Positions 27,403 to 36,451 of a stretch of DNA of 64,000 bases are shown here, piece after piece. The position numbers were made by a program, and so were the translations under genes. Under the pieces are notes generated by a model that was not told the DNA's origin, ran no database searches, and worked only from the letters and a program-made list of their open reading frames with translations. Location of the stretch: NCBI RefSeq assembly GCF_005518135.1, contig NZ_SULI01000006.1, forward strand, positions 98,396-162,395. Direction: 5' to 3'. The DNA is from Shimia litoralis (GTDB lineage Bacteria; Pseudomonadota; Alphaproteobacteria; Rhodobacterales; Rhodobacteraceae). Each line of letters starts with the position of its first letter. Position 1 is the first letter of the stretch.

Positions 27403-28275
27403 TCAGCCTAAAGCACGAAGCCTTTTGAGCAAGCTGGATGTATCCCAGCGTCCGCCATCCATTTTCTGAACGTCTTTATAGAACTGATCCACAAGAGCCG
27501 TCACCGGCAGGCTGGCACCGGTTTCATCTGCAGTCGACAAGCAGATACCCAGATCTTTGCGCATCCAATCCACGGCGAACCCGTGCTCGAAATGATCGTC
27601 CAGCATCGTTTCGTAGCGGTTGGACATTTGCCAGCTGCCCGCAGCGCCCTGACTGATCACCTCAATCACGGCACGGCCATCAAGCCCCGCCTTTTCCGCA
27701 AAATGCACTGCTTCTGACAACCCTTGAACCAGACCGGCAATCGCAATTTGATTGCACATTTTGGTCATCTGACCGGCGCCACTTGCCCCGATGCGTCTGC
27801 AAATGCGCGCATAGGCATCCATCACAGGTTCTGCCGCGTCATAGGCCGCTTGGTCGCCACCGCACATAATGGACAGCACGCCGTTTTCAGCGCCCGCCTG
27901 ACCACCCGATATCGGGGCGTCGACAAATGCCAGACCTGACGCCTTGGCAATCTCATAGAGTTCGGCAGTGACCTTGGCAGACACGGTCGTGTGATCCACA
28001 AAAATCGCGCCTTCTTTCATGGTCGAGAATGCGCCGTCAGCCCCTGTACAGACCTGACGCAAATCATCGTCATTGCCCACACATGCCATCACAAAGTCTG
28101 CATCTTGAACGGCATCGGCAGGAGTCCGCTTGCTTGTCCCGCCAAATTCCACAGCCCATTTTTCGGCTTTCTCTGTGGTCCGGTTGTACACCGTGACGTC
28201 ATGCCCCGCATTTTGCAGGTGTCCCGCCATCGGATACCCCATGACTCCCAATCCTAGAAAGGCAATTTTTGCCAT
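27403..28275 (-). CDS. 3-hydroxyisobutyrate dehydrogenase-like NAD(P)-dependent oxidoreductase
   Basis: 290-residue beta-hydroxyacid dehydrogenase. Rossmann motif 'IAFLGLGVMGYPMAGHL'; substrate motif 'FVDAPISGGQAGAENG'; catalytic Lys in 'GAGQMTKMCNQ'; 'KDLGICLSTA' near the C-terminus. Candidate substrates: 3-hydroxyisobutyrate, tartronate semialdehyde, or sulfolactaldehyde-like acids; not decidable here. ATG 28275 follows AGGGGAAAGCAG; the open frame upstream is not coding-like. Confidence 0.9.
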   Translation of the reverse strand: MAKIAFLGLGVMGYPMAGHLQNAGHDVTVYNRTTEKAEKWAVEFGGTSKRTPADAVQDADFVMACVGNDDDLRQVCTGADGAFSTMKEGAIFVDHTTVSAKVTAELYEIAKASGLAFVDAPISGGQAGAENGVLSIMCGGDQAAYDAAEPVMDAYARICRRIGASGAGQMTKMCNQIAIAGLVQGLSEAVHFAEKAGLDGRAVIEVISQGAAGSWQMSNRYETMLDDHFEHGFAVDWMRKDLGICLSTADETGASLPVTALVDQFYKDVQKMDGGRWDTSSLLKRLRALG

Positions 28276-28356
28276 CTGCTTTCCCCTGTTTCTCTTTCGT
28301 CGTAATGTTTGTCCTGCCCCGCGCGGCAGATGGCAAGAGTTAATCCGGGATTCGGT

Positions 28357-30819
28357 ATGCAGGTGTTTTTCCAATGGTTGTTCCGTCTCACAGGCGGGCT
28401 TGTTGTGCTGGCCGTTTTGACGGTGCTTGGCGTCTATTATCTCGCCTCTCGGTCTTTGCCCGAATATGACAAGCGCCTTGAAACAAACGGCGTGCACGCT
28501 CCTGTCGAAATCATTCGCGACAACGCCAATGTCCCGCATATTTTGGGTGACACTGATCAGGATGTATTTTTTGCCTTGGGATACGCCCATGCGCAGGACC
28601 GCCTTTGGCAAATGGTGATGTTGCGCCGCACGGTACAGGGGCGTCTTTCCGAAGTCTTCGGGACGTCGACCTTGGATATCGACACATTGATCCGGCGGTT
28701 GGATTTATATCCGCTGGCGGTGCAGTCGGTGCAATCTCAGGACCAGCGCACCGCATCGGCGCTGCGTGCCTATGCCAATGGGATCAACACGCGCATTGAC
28801 GAAATCAATCGCGACTCGCTTGGCCGCGGTGCGCCAGAGATGTTCTTGTTTCCAAATGCCGTCGCCCCTTGGCAACCAGCAGATTCAATTGCCATTCAAA
28901 AGCTGATGGCGCTGCAAATGTCTGGTCATATACAGGCTGAAGTGCTGCGCGCACGCGTGTCGCTTTTGTTGCCGGACGCACGCCGGTTGCGCGACATCTT
29001 ACCAGATGCGCCAGGCAGTGGTGTCGCCGCCCTGCCCGAATATGCGTCTCTTGTGCCAAACACACCAAGGTTTGCTGCCAGTACCGCCCGATCACAGCAC
29101 CCGCTGTCACCGGTTCCGAAACGCAATCTCGCCGGAGCATCAAATGCTTGGGCCGCCGCGCCGAACCGCTCTGCATCGGGCGGCACATTGCTGGCAAATG
29201 ACCCGCATCTCGGTCTCACGGCCCCCTCAGTCTGGTATCTCGCACGCCTCGAGTTGCAAGCAGGCGGCGTCATCGGTGGCACCATTCCGGGGATGCCATT
29301 GGTTTTGACAGGGCGCAGCGATGACTTGGGCTGGGGGCTGACCACGGCATACCTTGATGATCAAGACATCTATATCGAAGAGTTGAACCCTGAAAACGCG
29401 CAAGAATACCGCACGTCCGACGGATACAAACCATTTGTGACGCGCAAATCCATTATCGATATCAAAGATCAAGCCCCCGTGACGCTGACCCTGCGCTGGA
29501 CAGAGAACGGCCCCGTGCTTCCACCCGGCCAGTTCGATCTGGGAACAATTACCCCGCCCGGACATGTTGCCGCGCTTGGCTGGACCGCCCTAAGTGCGCA
29601 TGACACGTCCATGTCCGCAGCCATGGGTGTGATGCACGCCAAAACAGTGCAACAGGCCGTCGCCGCCGCCGAAGCGTATATCGCACCCGCACAAAATCTC
29701 ATCTTGGCGGATAAAGACACTGTCGCGCTTAAGCTTATCGGGGCAATGCCCAAGCGCGCCGGGACCCATCAAAGTCGCGGCCGCTTGCCAAGTCTTGGCT
29801 GGAGACCCGAAAACCGCTGGCAAGGCCGCCTGTCCTATCAGGCCAATCCGGAATTCATGTCCCCCGTGGGGGGAATCGTCGGCAATACAAACAACAAGTC
29901 GGTTGAACGCCCCTTCCCGTTGCACGTGTCGTATGAATGGGGCGACAGCCAACGCATCCGCCGTTGGCAACGGTTGATGCAGGGACGTCAGGTGCATACA
30001 CGCGACAGCTTTGTCGAAACCCAACTTGATACGGTGAGCTTTACCGCCCGATCCTTATTGCCCTTGATTGGTGCCGATCTCTGGTTCACCGGAAGCGCCG
30101 CCCCCGAAGGTAGCCAGTTACGCCAACGCCAACGTGCGTTGACTCTTTTGGCCGAATGGAACGGCGAAATGAGCGAGCATTTGCCAGAACCTCTGATTTA
30201 TTCTGCGTGGTTGCGGGCGTTGCAAGCGCGGCTGATTCAAGACGAATTGGGGCCGTTGGCCACCGAATTCACCCATATTGAACCCCTCTTTATCGAACGG
30301 GTGTTTCGCGATGTCGAAGGCGCCGCAGTATGGTGTGATATTTTACAAAGCGCCCCAAAAGAAACCTGTACAGACATGGCAAGTTTGGCGCTGGATGATG
30401 CCTTGATCTGGATCGACGAACACTATGGCACGCAACTGGAATCGCTGCGCTGGGGCGATGCCCACCAAGCCACGCAAGACCATCAGGTTCTGGGGGATAT
30501 CCCGCTGCTCCGGCATTTTGTGAATATTCGCCAATCCACCAGCGGCGGCGACAATACCCTCCAGCGTGGACAAACAAGCGGCACGGGAGACCGCCCGTTC
30601 GAAAATGTGCACGCGGCGGGCTTTCGTGGGGTCTATGATTTCGCCGACCCGGATAGTTCGATCTTCATCATCTCAACCGGCCAATCCGGGCACTTTTTGT
30701 CGCGCTTTTATGATGACATGTCCCAGCTTTGGCGCCGAGGTGAATATGTGCCGATGTCTTTGGATGTCAATTTGGCACGCGCCGCAGCCGTGGGCATCAC
30801 ATGGATTGTGCCCAAATAA
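28357..30819 (+). CDS. Penicillin acylase-family Ntn hydrolase
   Basis: About 820 residues. N-terminal TM/signal segment at about 6-28, then the acylase alpha part ('PVEIIRDNANVPHI', 'LGYAHAQDRLWQM'), and the autocleavage site 'AGASNAWAAAP', where Ser becomes the N-terminal nucleophile of the beta chain. Later 'LLANDPHLGLTAPSVWY' and 'GNTNNKSV' are family-typical. Periplasmic; members hydrolyse penicillins, cephalosporins or acyl-homoserine lactones, so quorum quenching is possible. Start chosen at ATG 28357 (MQVFFQW); ATG 28330 is an alternative. Confidence 0.9.
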   Translation: MQVFFQWLFRLTGGLVVLAVLTVLGVYYLASRSLPEYDKRLETNGVHAPVEIIRDNANVPHILGDTDQDVFFALGYAHAQDRLWQMVMLRRTVQGRLSEVFGTSTLDIDTLIRRLDLYPLAVQSVQSQDQRTASALRAYANGINTRIDEINRDSLGRGAPEMFLFPNAVAPWQPADSIAIQKLMALQMSGHIQAEVLRARVSLLLPDARRLRDILPDAPGSGVAALPEYASLVPNTPRFAASTARSQHPLSPVPKRNLAGASNAWAAAPNRSASGGTLLANDPHLGLTAPSVWYLARLELQAGGVIGGTIPGMPLVLTGRSDDLGWGLTTAYLDDQDIYIEELNPENAQEYRTSDGYKPFVTRKSIIDIKDQAPVTLTLRWTENGPVLPPGQFDLGTITPPGHVAALGWTALSAHDTSMSAAMGVMHAKTVQQAVAAAEAYIAPAQNLILADKDTVALKLIGAMPKRAGTHQSRGRLPSLGWRPENRWQGRLSYQANPEFMSPVGGIVGNTNNKSVERPFPLHVSYEWGDSQRIRRWQRLMQGRQVHTRDSFVETQLDTVSFTARSLLPLIGADLWFTGSAAPEGSQLRQRQRALTLLAEWNGEMSEHLPEPLIYSAWLRALQARLIQDELGPLATEFTHIEPLFIERVFRDVEGAAVWCDILQSAPKETCTDMASLALDDALIWIDEHYGTQLESLRWGDAHQATQDHQVLGDIPLLRHFVNIRQSTSGGDNTLQRGQTSGTGDRPFENVHAAGFRGVYDFADPDSSIFIISTGQSGHFLSRFYDDMSQLWRRGEYVPMSLDVNLARAAAVGITWIVPK

Positions 30820-30833
30820 GCGACGCGTGAAAT

Positions 30834-32105
30834 TTAGAGAGACGTGAACTGTTTCGCTTGACGTTGGGTCCAGCGCACGGTGACATGGAACCCGGTTTCG
30901 TCCTGCTGTTCATCCTCGACCAGCCCTTCCTTGAAGAGCCAAGCGCGCTGTTTTCCTTGCGAAAACGCCAAATCCAGAACCTCGGTGGTTCTCTCGGATT
31001 CCAGCGCCACTGCGATGGCTGAAAACAAATCCTCGAGCCCTTCGCCCGTCACAGAAGAAATGGCATAGATATCATCATCCCGATTGGCACCAGCGCGCAT
31101 CGCGTCCTGACGCTCGGGGTCTAACAAATCAACTTTGTTCCAGACTTCGATCTGTTTGGTGTTTTCGCCGACGCCAAGTGTTGTCAGGATATCTTGGACA
31201 TCTTGCGCCTGAATATCGGTATCCGGATGCGCAATATCGCGCACGTGCAAGATCAAATCCGCGGCCAGCACCTCTTCCAGCGTGGCACGAAACGCCGCCA
31301 CAAGTTCGGTTGGCAAATCGGAAATAAACCCAACCGTATCCGACAAGATAATCTCTGGTCCGTCCGGAAGTTCGACCGATCGCATCGTCGGGTCTAGCGT
31401 GGCAAACAGCATATCTTTGGCCATCACATCCGCACCGGTCACCCGGTTAAACAATGTGGATTTGCCAGCATTGGTGTACCCGACCAAAGCCACAATCGGG
31501 AACGGCACTTTGGCACGCGCTTTGCGGTGCAATTCGCGCGTTTTGACGACCTTGGTCAATTGCCGGCGCAGGCGCACCAGCTGTTCATCAATGGCGCGGC
31601 GATCCGATTCAATTTGTGTTTCGCCGGGACCACCCACAAATCCAAGCCCGCCGCGCTGACGCTCTAGGTGGGTCCATGCCCGCACCAATCGCGTGCGCTG
31701 ATAGCTCAGGGCAGCCATTTCGACCTGAAGCACGCCTTCGCGCGTGCGCGCGCGATCCGAGAAAATCTCGAGGATCAGGCCTGTGCGATCCAAAAGCTTA
31801 ACGCCCCATTCTTTTTCAAGGTTGCGCTGCTGAACCGGAGTCACCGACCCGTCAATTAACACCAGCTCAACCTCATGGGATTTGAACAGCTGCTTTAGCT
31901 CTTGGATCTTGCCTTTGCCGAATAACATACCCGCATGCGGTTTGGGCAACTTGACGATGGTTGATCCCACGACCTCAAGTTCAGGCAGAGCTGCTGCCAG
32001 AGAAATAGCCTCTTCCAATGCGAAAGAGGCCTCGCGCCGCTGATTGGCGCCATAAATGTCGGGATGCAGGACCCACGCAGAGGTCACATGCGTGTCATGC
32101 TCCAT
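30834..32105 (-). CDS. hflX: GTPase HflX
   Basis: 423-residue ribosome-associated GTPase that splits stalled 70S ribosomes. N-terminal HflX domain with 'LPKPHAGMLFGKGKIQEL' and the glycine-rich linker 'ERQRGGLGFVGGPGETQIE'; G1 'GYTNAGKST', G3 'DTVGFI', G4 'NKVD'. Start ATG 32105 shares one base with the hfq stop (TGATG), giving tight coupling, as in the common hfq-hflX pair. Confidence 0.96.
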   Translation of the reverse strand: MEHDTHVTSAWVLHPDIYGANQRREASFALEEAISLAAALPELEVVGSTIVKLPKPHAGMLFGKGKIQELKQLFKSHEVELVLIDGSVTPVQQRNLEKEWGVKLLDRTGLILEIFSDRARTREGVLQVEMAALSYQRTRLVRAWTHLERQRGGLGFVGGPGETQIESDRRAIDEQLVRLRRQLTKVVKTRELHRKARAKVPFPIVALVGYTNAGKSTLFNRVTGADVMAKDMLFATLDPTMRSVELPDGPEIILSDTVGFISDLPTELVAAFRATLEEVLAADLILHVRDIAHPDTDIQAQDVQDILTTLGVGENTKQIEVWNKVDLLDPERQDAMRAGANRDDDIYAISSVTGEGLEDLFSAIAVALESERTTEVLDLAFSQGKQRAWLFKEGLVEDEQQDETGFHVTVRWTQRQAKQFTSL

Positions 32106-32344
32106 CAAGAGGCGTCTTCACCCTCATACAGGCTAATGGGTTGAGCAGGCATGATCGTCGAAATAGCGTGTTTATACACCAACTGACTTTGGCCGTCGCG
32201 GCGCAACAAGACACAGAAGTTGTCAAACCACGTAATCACGCCCTGAAGTTTGACGCCGTTGATCAAAAAGATCGTAACCGGAACCTTGGTTTTTCGTACA
32301 TGGTTAAGAAATGCATCTTGAAGATTTTGTCGATCCGAAGCCAT
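32105..32344 (-). CDS. hfq: RNA chaperone Hfq
   Basis: 79-residue Sm-like protein, which forms a hexamer pairing sRNAs with mRNAs. Sm1 '[25 protein letters not shown]' and Sm2 'YKHAISTI' (YKHA motif) are intact; short acidic C-terminus as usual in alphaproteobacteria. ATG 32344 ([15 protein letters not shown]) preferred over the longer frame; AAGG lies upstream. Confidence 0.97.
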   Translation of the reverse strand: MASDRQNLQDAFLNHVRKTKVPVTIFLINGVKLQGVITWFDNFCVLLRRDGQSQLVYKHAISTIMPAQPISLYEGEDAS

Positions 32345-32472
32345 TGCGCGCGTGCCTTTTTTTGTTGTTGGTGCCACGGGAAAATATGTTTGTCGGCAAG
32401 AGTATGGAACGCACGCAACCGAGTTTCCACCCCAAAAAGCAATTTATAGACGTCGTGGCATGGCCAAGCGCA

Positions 32473-33993
32473 TCATTTGTGCCACAACTCGGGGGATAAC
32501 AGAGCGATAATTGCGAGTATTTCCAGGCGTCCCAGCACCATGGACACACACAACACCAACTTGACCCCGTCCCCCAAAGACACTAGATTAATTGGCACTT
32601 CGGACGCCACGGGGATCAATGGACCTGTTGTTGTCAGCGTGGCAATTGCCATCACAAGCGCCTGTTCAAATTCCACGCCAAGGCCCGCCAGAAGAACACA
32701 GATCAACGCAATCGACATCGCAAACAGCATGAAAAACACCCATGCAATCTGTGCGCCCTTGCGCCGTATCCTACGAGACTTGGCCCCACTCCCGACAATA
32801 ATCGACGGGTGCACCAGCCGCTCCATTTCGCCCAAACCTTGAAGATACAGCACATAGACACGCAGCAATTTTACACCGCCAGCCGTTGTGGCCACACCGC
32901 CCCCGATGATCGCCAAGCCCATCAAGATCATGCCGGGTGTTCCCAATCCCGACCAACTCTGGGCCGTGTCCCAATCTGCGCTCTCAAAACCGGTGGTGGT
33001 CAAAAAGCTAAGCACCGTAAACATCGAGCCCCAGATGGCCTTGAACACATCCACAAATGTCTGCGTTTCGCTGAATTCATATGAGCCGATCCAGTGACGT
33101 AAAAACAAGATCAAAGGAACAACCGCGACGACCATAAGGCCCAAACGGAACTCAGGGTCTTCCCAAAGGCTGTCGCGGCGTACCGCCCCTGTGTCCGCCG
33201 AAAACGTCAACCGAGACAGAGCAAACAGCATAAACAGAAACAACACCATTTCCCCGCCAAGCCCGGCTTGGGCATTCGGCACCCCCCCGACTGGCGAAAT
33301 CCCACTTGTCGACAGGACAGACATCGCATGCATCAGCCCTGTTAAAGAGGTCTCGCCAAGGATCATCAGCATAATCCACAGCGCCAGCGTCAACCCGCTA
33401 TAGATCGGAACAAGCACAGCTGCACTGCGCTGCCAGCGTTTCATGGCATCCGCCTGTTGAATTTGCCCGCGCGAAGCATCAAGCCCGCCGCCCGTTTCCG
33501 ACCGCGTCGTCACTTCGAAACCACCAAGACTTAGCGGTGCAAACACGGCTGTGGCGGCAATCCACATCATCAGGCCTCCCAACCACGCAACCAGCCCACG
33601 CCAAAGATGCAACGACGGTGACAACCGCCCCGGCGTGTCGAACAAGGTGGCCCCCGTCGTGGTGAACGACGACAGCATCTCAAAGTATGCATTGACATAG
33701 CTCGTGGTAATCAGGCCTTCGGCAAAGGGCACCGCCAAAATCAACGGCAACACCATAAACGCCAAAAACAGCGTAATCAGGTGATCAACCGTCCGTGCAG
33801 GGCGCCCCGTGTCGGAGATTGCCAACGCAATCAAACCGCTCACAAACAGCGTTAAAATCCCGCTGTACATAAAACTGCGTGCCTCGTGCAGGTCATGCAA
33901 GACGCCCGCATAGATCGCAGGAATGAACATAGCCAGACCAGACAATCCGACCAAGATCAGGAAAAGTGGTAACTTAGAGAGACGCGCTGCCAT
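32473..33993 (-). CDS. trkH: Trk/Ktr potassium transporter membrane subunit TrkH
   Basis: 506 residues with four repeated TM-pore-TM units. Filter-loop glycines: 'SSFTTTGATLF', 'SVLSTSGISPV', 'SFLTTTGFES' and 'ATLTTTGPLIP'. It forms the K+ uptake channel gated by TrkA, encoded 3 bp upstream. Lies between trkA and hfq on the same strand. Confidence 0.95.
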   Translation of the reverse strand: MAARLSKLPLFLILVGLSGLAMFIPAIYAGVLHDLHEARSFMYSGILTLFVSGLIALAISDTGRPARTVDHLITLFLAFMVLPLILAVPFAEGLITTSYVNAYFEMLSSFTTTGATLFDTPGRLSPSLHLWRGLVAWLGGLMMWIAATAVFAPLSLGGFEVTTRSETGGGLDASRGQIQQADAMKRWQRSAAVLVPIYSGLTLALWIMLMILGETSLTGLMHAMSVLSTSGISPVGGVPNAQAGLGGEMVLFLFMLFALSRLTFSADTGAVRRDSLWEDPEFRLGLMVVAVVPLILFLRHWIGSYEFSETQTFVDVFKAIWGSMFTVLSFLTTTGFESADWDTAQSWSGLGTPGMILMGLAIIGGGVATTAGGVKLLRVYVLYLQGLGEMERLVHPSIIVGSGAKSRRIRRKGAQIAWVFFMLFAMSIALICVLLAGLGVEFEQALVMAIATLTTTGPLIPVASEVPINLVSLGDGVKLVLCVSMVLGRLEILAIIALLSPELWHK

Positions 33994-33996
33994 ATC

Positions 33997-35373
33997 TTAG
34001 AAGAAATCAATCGAGACCTGGAACAGGCGCTCGACTTCGGGCACGTCCTTGGCCAGTGAAAACAGGGCGATTACATCCCCTTCTTCGATCCGAGTGCCCC
34101 CTTTGGGCTTCAGAACTTCTTCGCCTTTCATGATCGAGCCAATCAATACACCTTCTGGGAAATCGATGTCCCGGACCTGTTGACCGGCGATCGGTGACGT
34201 CGAAAGCACTTCGGCCTCGATAATTTCCGCCTCGGCATCCCCAATGGAATACACATTGCGCACGCGCCCATGCCGAATGTGACGCAAAATCGAACTCACG
34301 GTCGTGGCACGCGGATTGATATAGGCGTCGATCCCCAAGGGCCCCATCAACGGCACCAGTGTTGGGTCGTTCACCAGAGCGATCGCCATCGGGCAGCCTT
34401 TGGATTTAGCACGCACGGCCGCCAACAAGTTGACCTTGTCGTCATCCGTCACCGCCAACACCGCATCCGCGCGATCAATACCTGCTTCGTTCAACAATGC
34501 GGCATCAAGACCGTCGCCATGCAGAACAATTGTACGCTCCAGCGCGTCCGCAGATTTTTCTGCCACGGCACGGCTGTTTTCAATGATCTTGGTGCGCACG
34601 CGATCAGCACGTTTTTCCAGTTGCTGTGCAACCATCAAACCGACATTCCCGCCCCCGATCAGGATGACGCGATCTTGCTTTTGGTATTTCTTTCCAAACA
34701 CTTCCATTGTGCGTTTAATGTCTTCTGTAAAGGTAAAGACATAAATTTCATCACCAATAAACAGCTGATCATTGGGTTCCGGCGCAAACAACGCACCTTC
34801 GCGACGCACGCCGACGACCACTGCGCTTAGCGTGGAAAACAGATCCGTCAACTGCCGAAGCGGCGTATTGATGACAGGGCATTCGTCATCAAGCGTCAGA
34901 CCGACCATTTGAACGCGCCCATCCAGAAAATTCTCTGTGTCAAACGCATCAGGCGCTGACAGACGCTTGAGGGCTGCCTCGGCAACCTCGAGTTCTGGAC
35001 TGATGACCACGTCAATTGGCATGTGATCGCGCCGATAAAGGTCAGAGTAGATGGCATCTAGATAGGACTGACCGCGCAAGCGCGCAATTTTGCGCGGAAT
35101 CGCAAAGACCGAATGCGCCACCTGACAGGTGACCATGTTCACTTCGTCGGAATACGTCGCGGCAATAATCATGTCCGCATCTCTGGCCCCGGCTTTATCA
35201 AGCACATCCGGATAGCTGGCGAACCCTGCGATGCCTTGCACATCAAGTGTATCCGTTGCGCGGCGCACCAAATCGGGGTTGTTATCCACCACAGTTACAT
35301 CGTTCTTTTCGCCGGACAAATGACGGGCAATTTGCCAACCGACCTGTCCAGCACCGCAGATAATAACCTTCAT
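33997..35373 (-). CDS. trkA: Trk system regulatory subunit TrkA
   Basis: 458-residue cytosolic NAD(H)-binding gating subunit with two RCK_N/RCK_C repeats: first Rossmann 'IICGAGQVGWQIARHL', second 'ILIGGGNVGLMVAQQL' near residue 233. Each is followed by a C-terminal ligand-binding subdomain. Sits directly before trkH and downstream of the ntr cluster, a common alphaproteobacterial order. Confidence 0.96.
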   Translation of the reverse strand: MKVIICGAGQVGWQIARHLSGEKNDVTVVDNNPDLVRRATDTLDVQGIAGFASYPDVLDKAGARDADMIIAATYSDEVNMVTCQVAHSVFAIPRKIARLRGQSYLDAIYSDLYRRDHMPIDVVISPELEVAEAALKRLSAPDAFDTENFLDGRVQMVGLTLDDECPVINTPLRQLTDLFSTLSAVVVGVRREGALFAPEPNDQLFIGDEIYVFTFTEDIKRTMEVFGKKYQKQDRVILIGGGNVGLMVAQQLEKRADRVRTKIIENSRAVAEKSADALERTIVLHGDGLDAALLNEAGIDRADAVLAVTDDDKVNLLAAVRAKSKGCPMAIALVNDPTLVPLMGPLGIDAYINPRATTVSSILRHIRHGRVRNVYSIGDAEAEIIEAEVLSTSPIAGQQVRDIDFPEGVLIGSIMKGEEVLKPKGGTRIEEGDVIALFSLAKDVPEVERLFQVSIDFF

Positions 35374-35493
35374 GACATACCTCTATGGGTTTCGATCTAT
35401 TGGATGCCAGAACGCAGGAACAACGTCAAATACTACCATTGACCTTGGCGCTGCTCCTGAGGTTTGATGCGGTATCTGTTCAGAGTTGGTGAC

Positions 35494-35961
35494 ATGTTGA
35501 AAACACACGGTATTGTAGGTCTTTTGATTTCGGCAACCCTTGGCCTGAGCGGGTGTATGTCCAATAGTTATCAGGCATTTATCAAACCCGGCGCCAGTGT
35601 GGACCGCACAAACCAAGATCAGGTCGCCTGCAGCGTCGAAGCCAACAAGTTGTTTCCAGCAGCAAATTTCCCGCAGACCACGCCTTATGGGAATGTCGGG
35701 TATTATGGCGGCGGTTGGGGGTGGGGCGTTGGAATTGTCCACACGACTGACGTAAATTCCGGCATGCGCAACCAGCACCGCGCGCAATGTATGCAGCTCA
35801 AGGGCTATAAACCGGTCTCATTTCCAATTTGCACTCAACAACAGCTGGCTGGACGGTCATACGCCCCTCTGACACGCGCACCTGCGCAATCTGACAACAT
35901 CTGTGCAATCAAGATCGACGGGGGCGGACGGGCTCTGGTGGATATCACCAAGCCGCTGTAA
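35494..35961 (+). CDS. Small Cys-containing lipoprotein, tandem copy 1
   Basis: 155-residue lipoprotein: signal peptide ending in lipobox LSGC (Cys at about residue 21). Contains a GGGWGWGVG stretch (about 78-86) and a C-terminal block 'FPICTQQQLAGRSYAPL...ICAIKIDGGGRALVDITKP' that recurs in the next gene. The four or more Cys suggest disulfides in the periplasm. Function unknown. Start MLKTHG chosen because it begins the signal peptide; an earlier ATG at 35467 is in frame. Confidence 0.7.
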   Translation: MLKTHGIVGLLISATLGLSGCMSNSYQAFIKPGASVDRTNQDQVACSVEANKLFPAANFPQTTPYGNVGYYGGGWGWGVGIVHTTDVNSGMRNQHRAQCMQLKGYKPVSFPICTQQQLAGRSYAPLTRAPAQSDNICAIKIDGGGRALVDITKPL

Positions 35962-36012
35962 TCTGACGGCACCTGCCCCTGCTTGTACTCAGCCCAGCCC
36001 AAGGACACAAAG

Positions 36013-36450
36013 ATGAAACAAATTCTGATTGCCTGTTGCGCGCTGGTCGGGCTGAGCGGATGTCTTGAGTACACGCCTATGTACAAAGTCGGTGCGTCGA
36101 CTCAGGAAAGCAACGTCACGCGGGCACAATGCAATACGTATGCCGCCCAAACCGTGCCGCCAATGATTATTCAGGATTGGATTCCAGTCTTTGGCGCCAA
36201 CGGGCGCGTTGTTGGCCACCGCATTGAAACCTATGATGCAAATGAAGGCCGCCGAAACACCGCTGTCAAAACCTGCATGTCCCAGCAAGGCTTTGACCGG
36301 GTCTCGATCCCCTATTGCACCGAAGATCAGCTGGCTGGTAAATCCTATGCTCCGCTGAAAAACTCGCCGCCATTGACCGGATCGATATGTGCCATCCGCC
36401 AAAAAGATGGCGGACGGGTCCTGATTGATCTGTCAAAACCCAAATCGTGA
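36013..36450 (+). CDS. Small Cys-containing lipoprotein, tandem copy 2
   Basis: 145-residue lipoprotein with lipobox LSGC (Cys at about 17) and AAGGA upstream of ATG 36013. The C-terminal half 'IPYCTEDQLAGKSYAPL...ICAIRQKDGGRVLIDLSKP' is clearly related to the preceding gene, so the two are old tandem duplicates. It lacks the Gly/Trp stretch of copy 1. Function unknown. Ends 1 bp before convergent ntrX. Confidence 0.75.
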   Translation: MKQILIACCALVGLSGCLEYTPMYKVGASTQESNVTRAQCNTYAAQTVPPMIIQDWIPVFGANGRVVGHRIETYDANEGRRNTAVKTCMSQQGFDRVSIPYCTEDQLAGKSYAPLKNSPPLTGSICAIRQKDGGRVLIDLSKPKS

Positions 36451-36451
36451 G

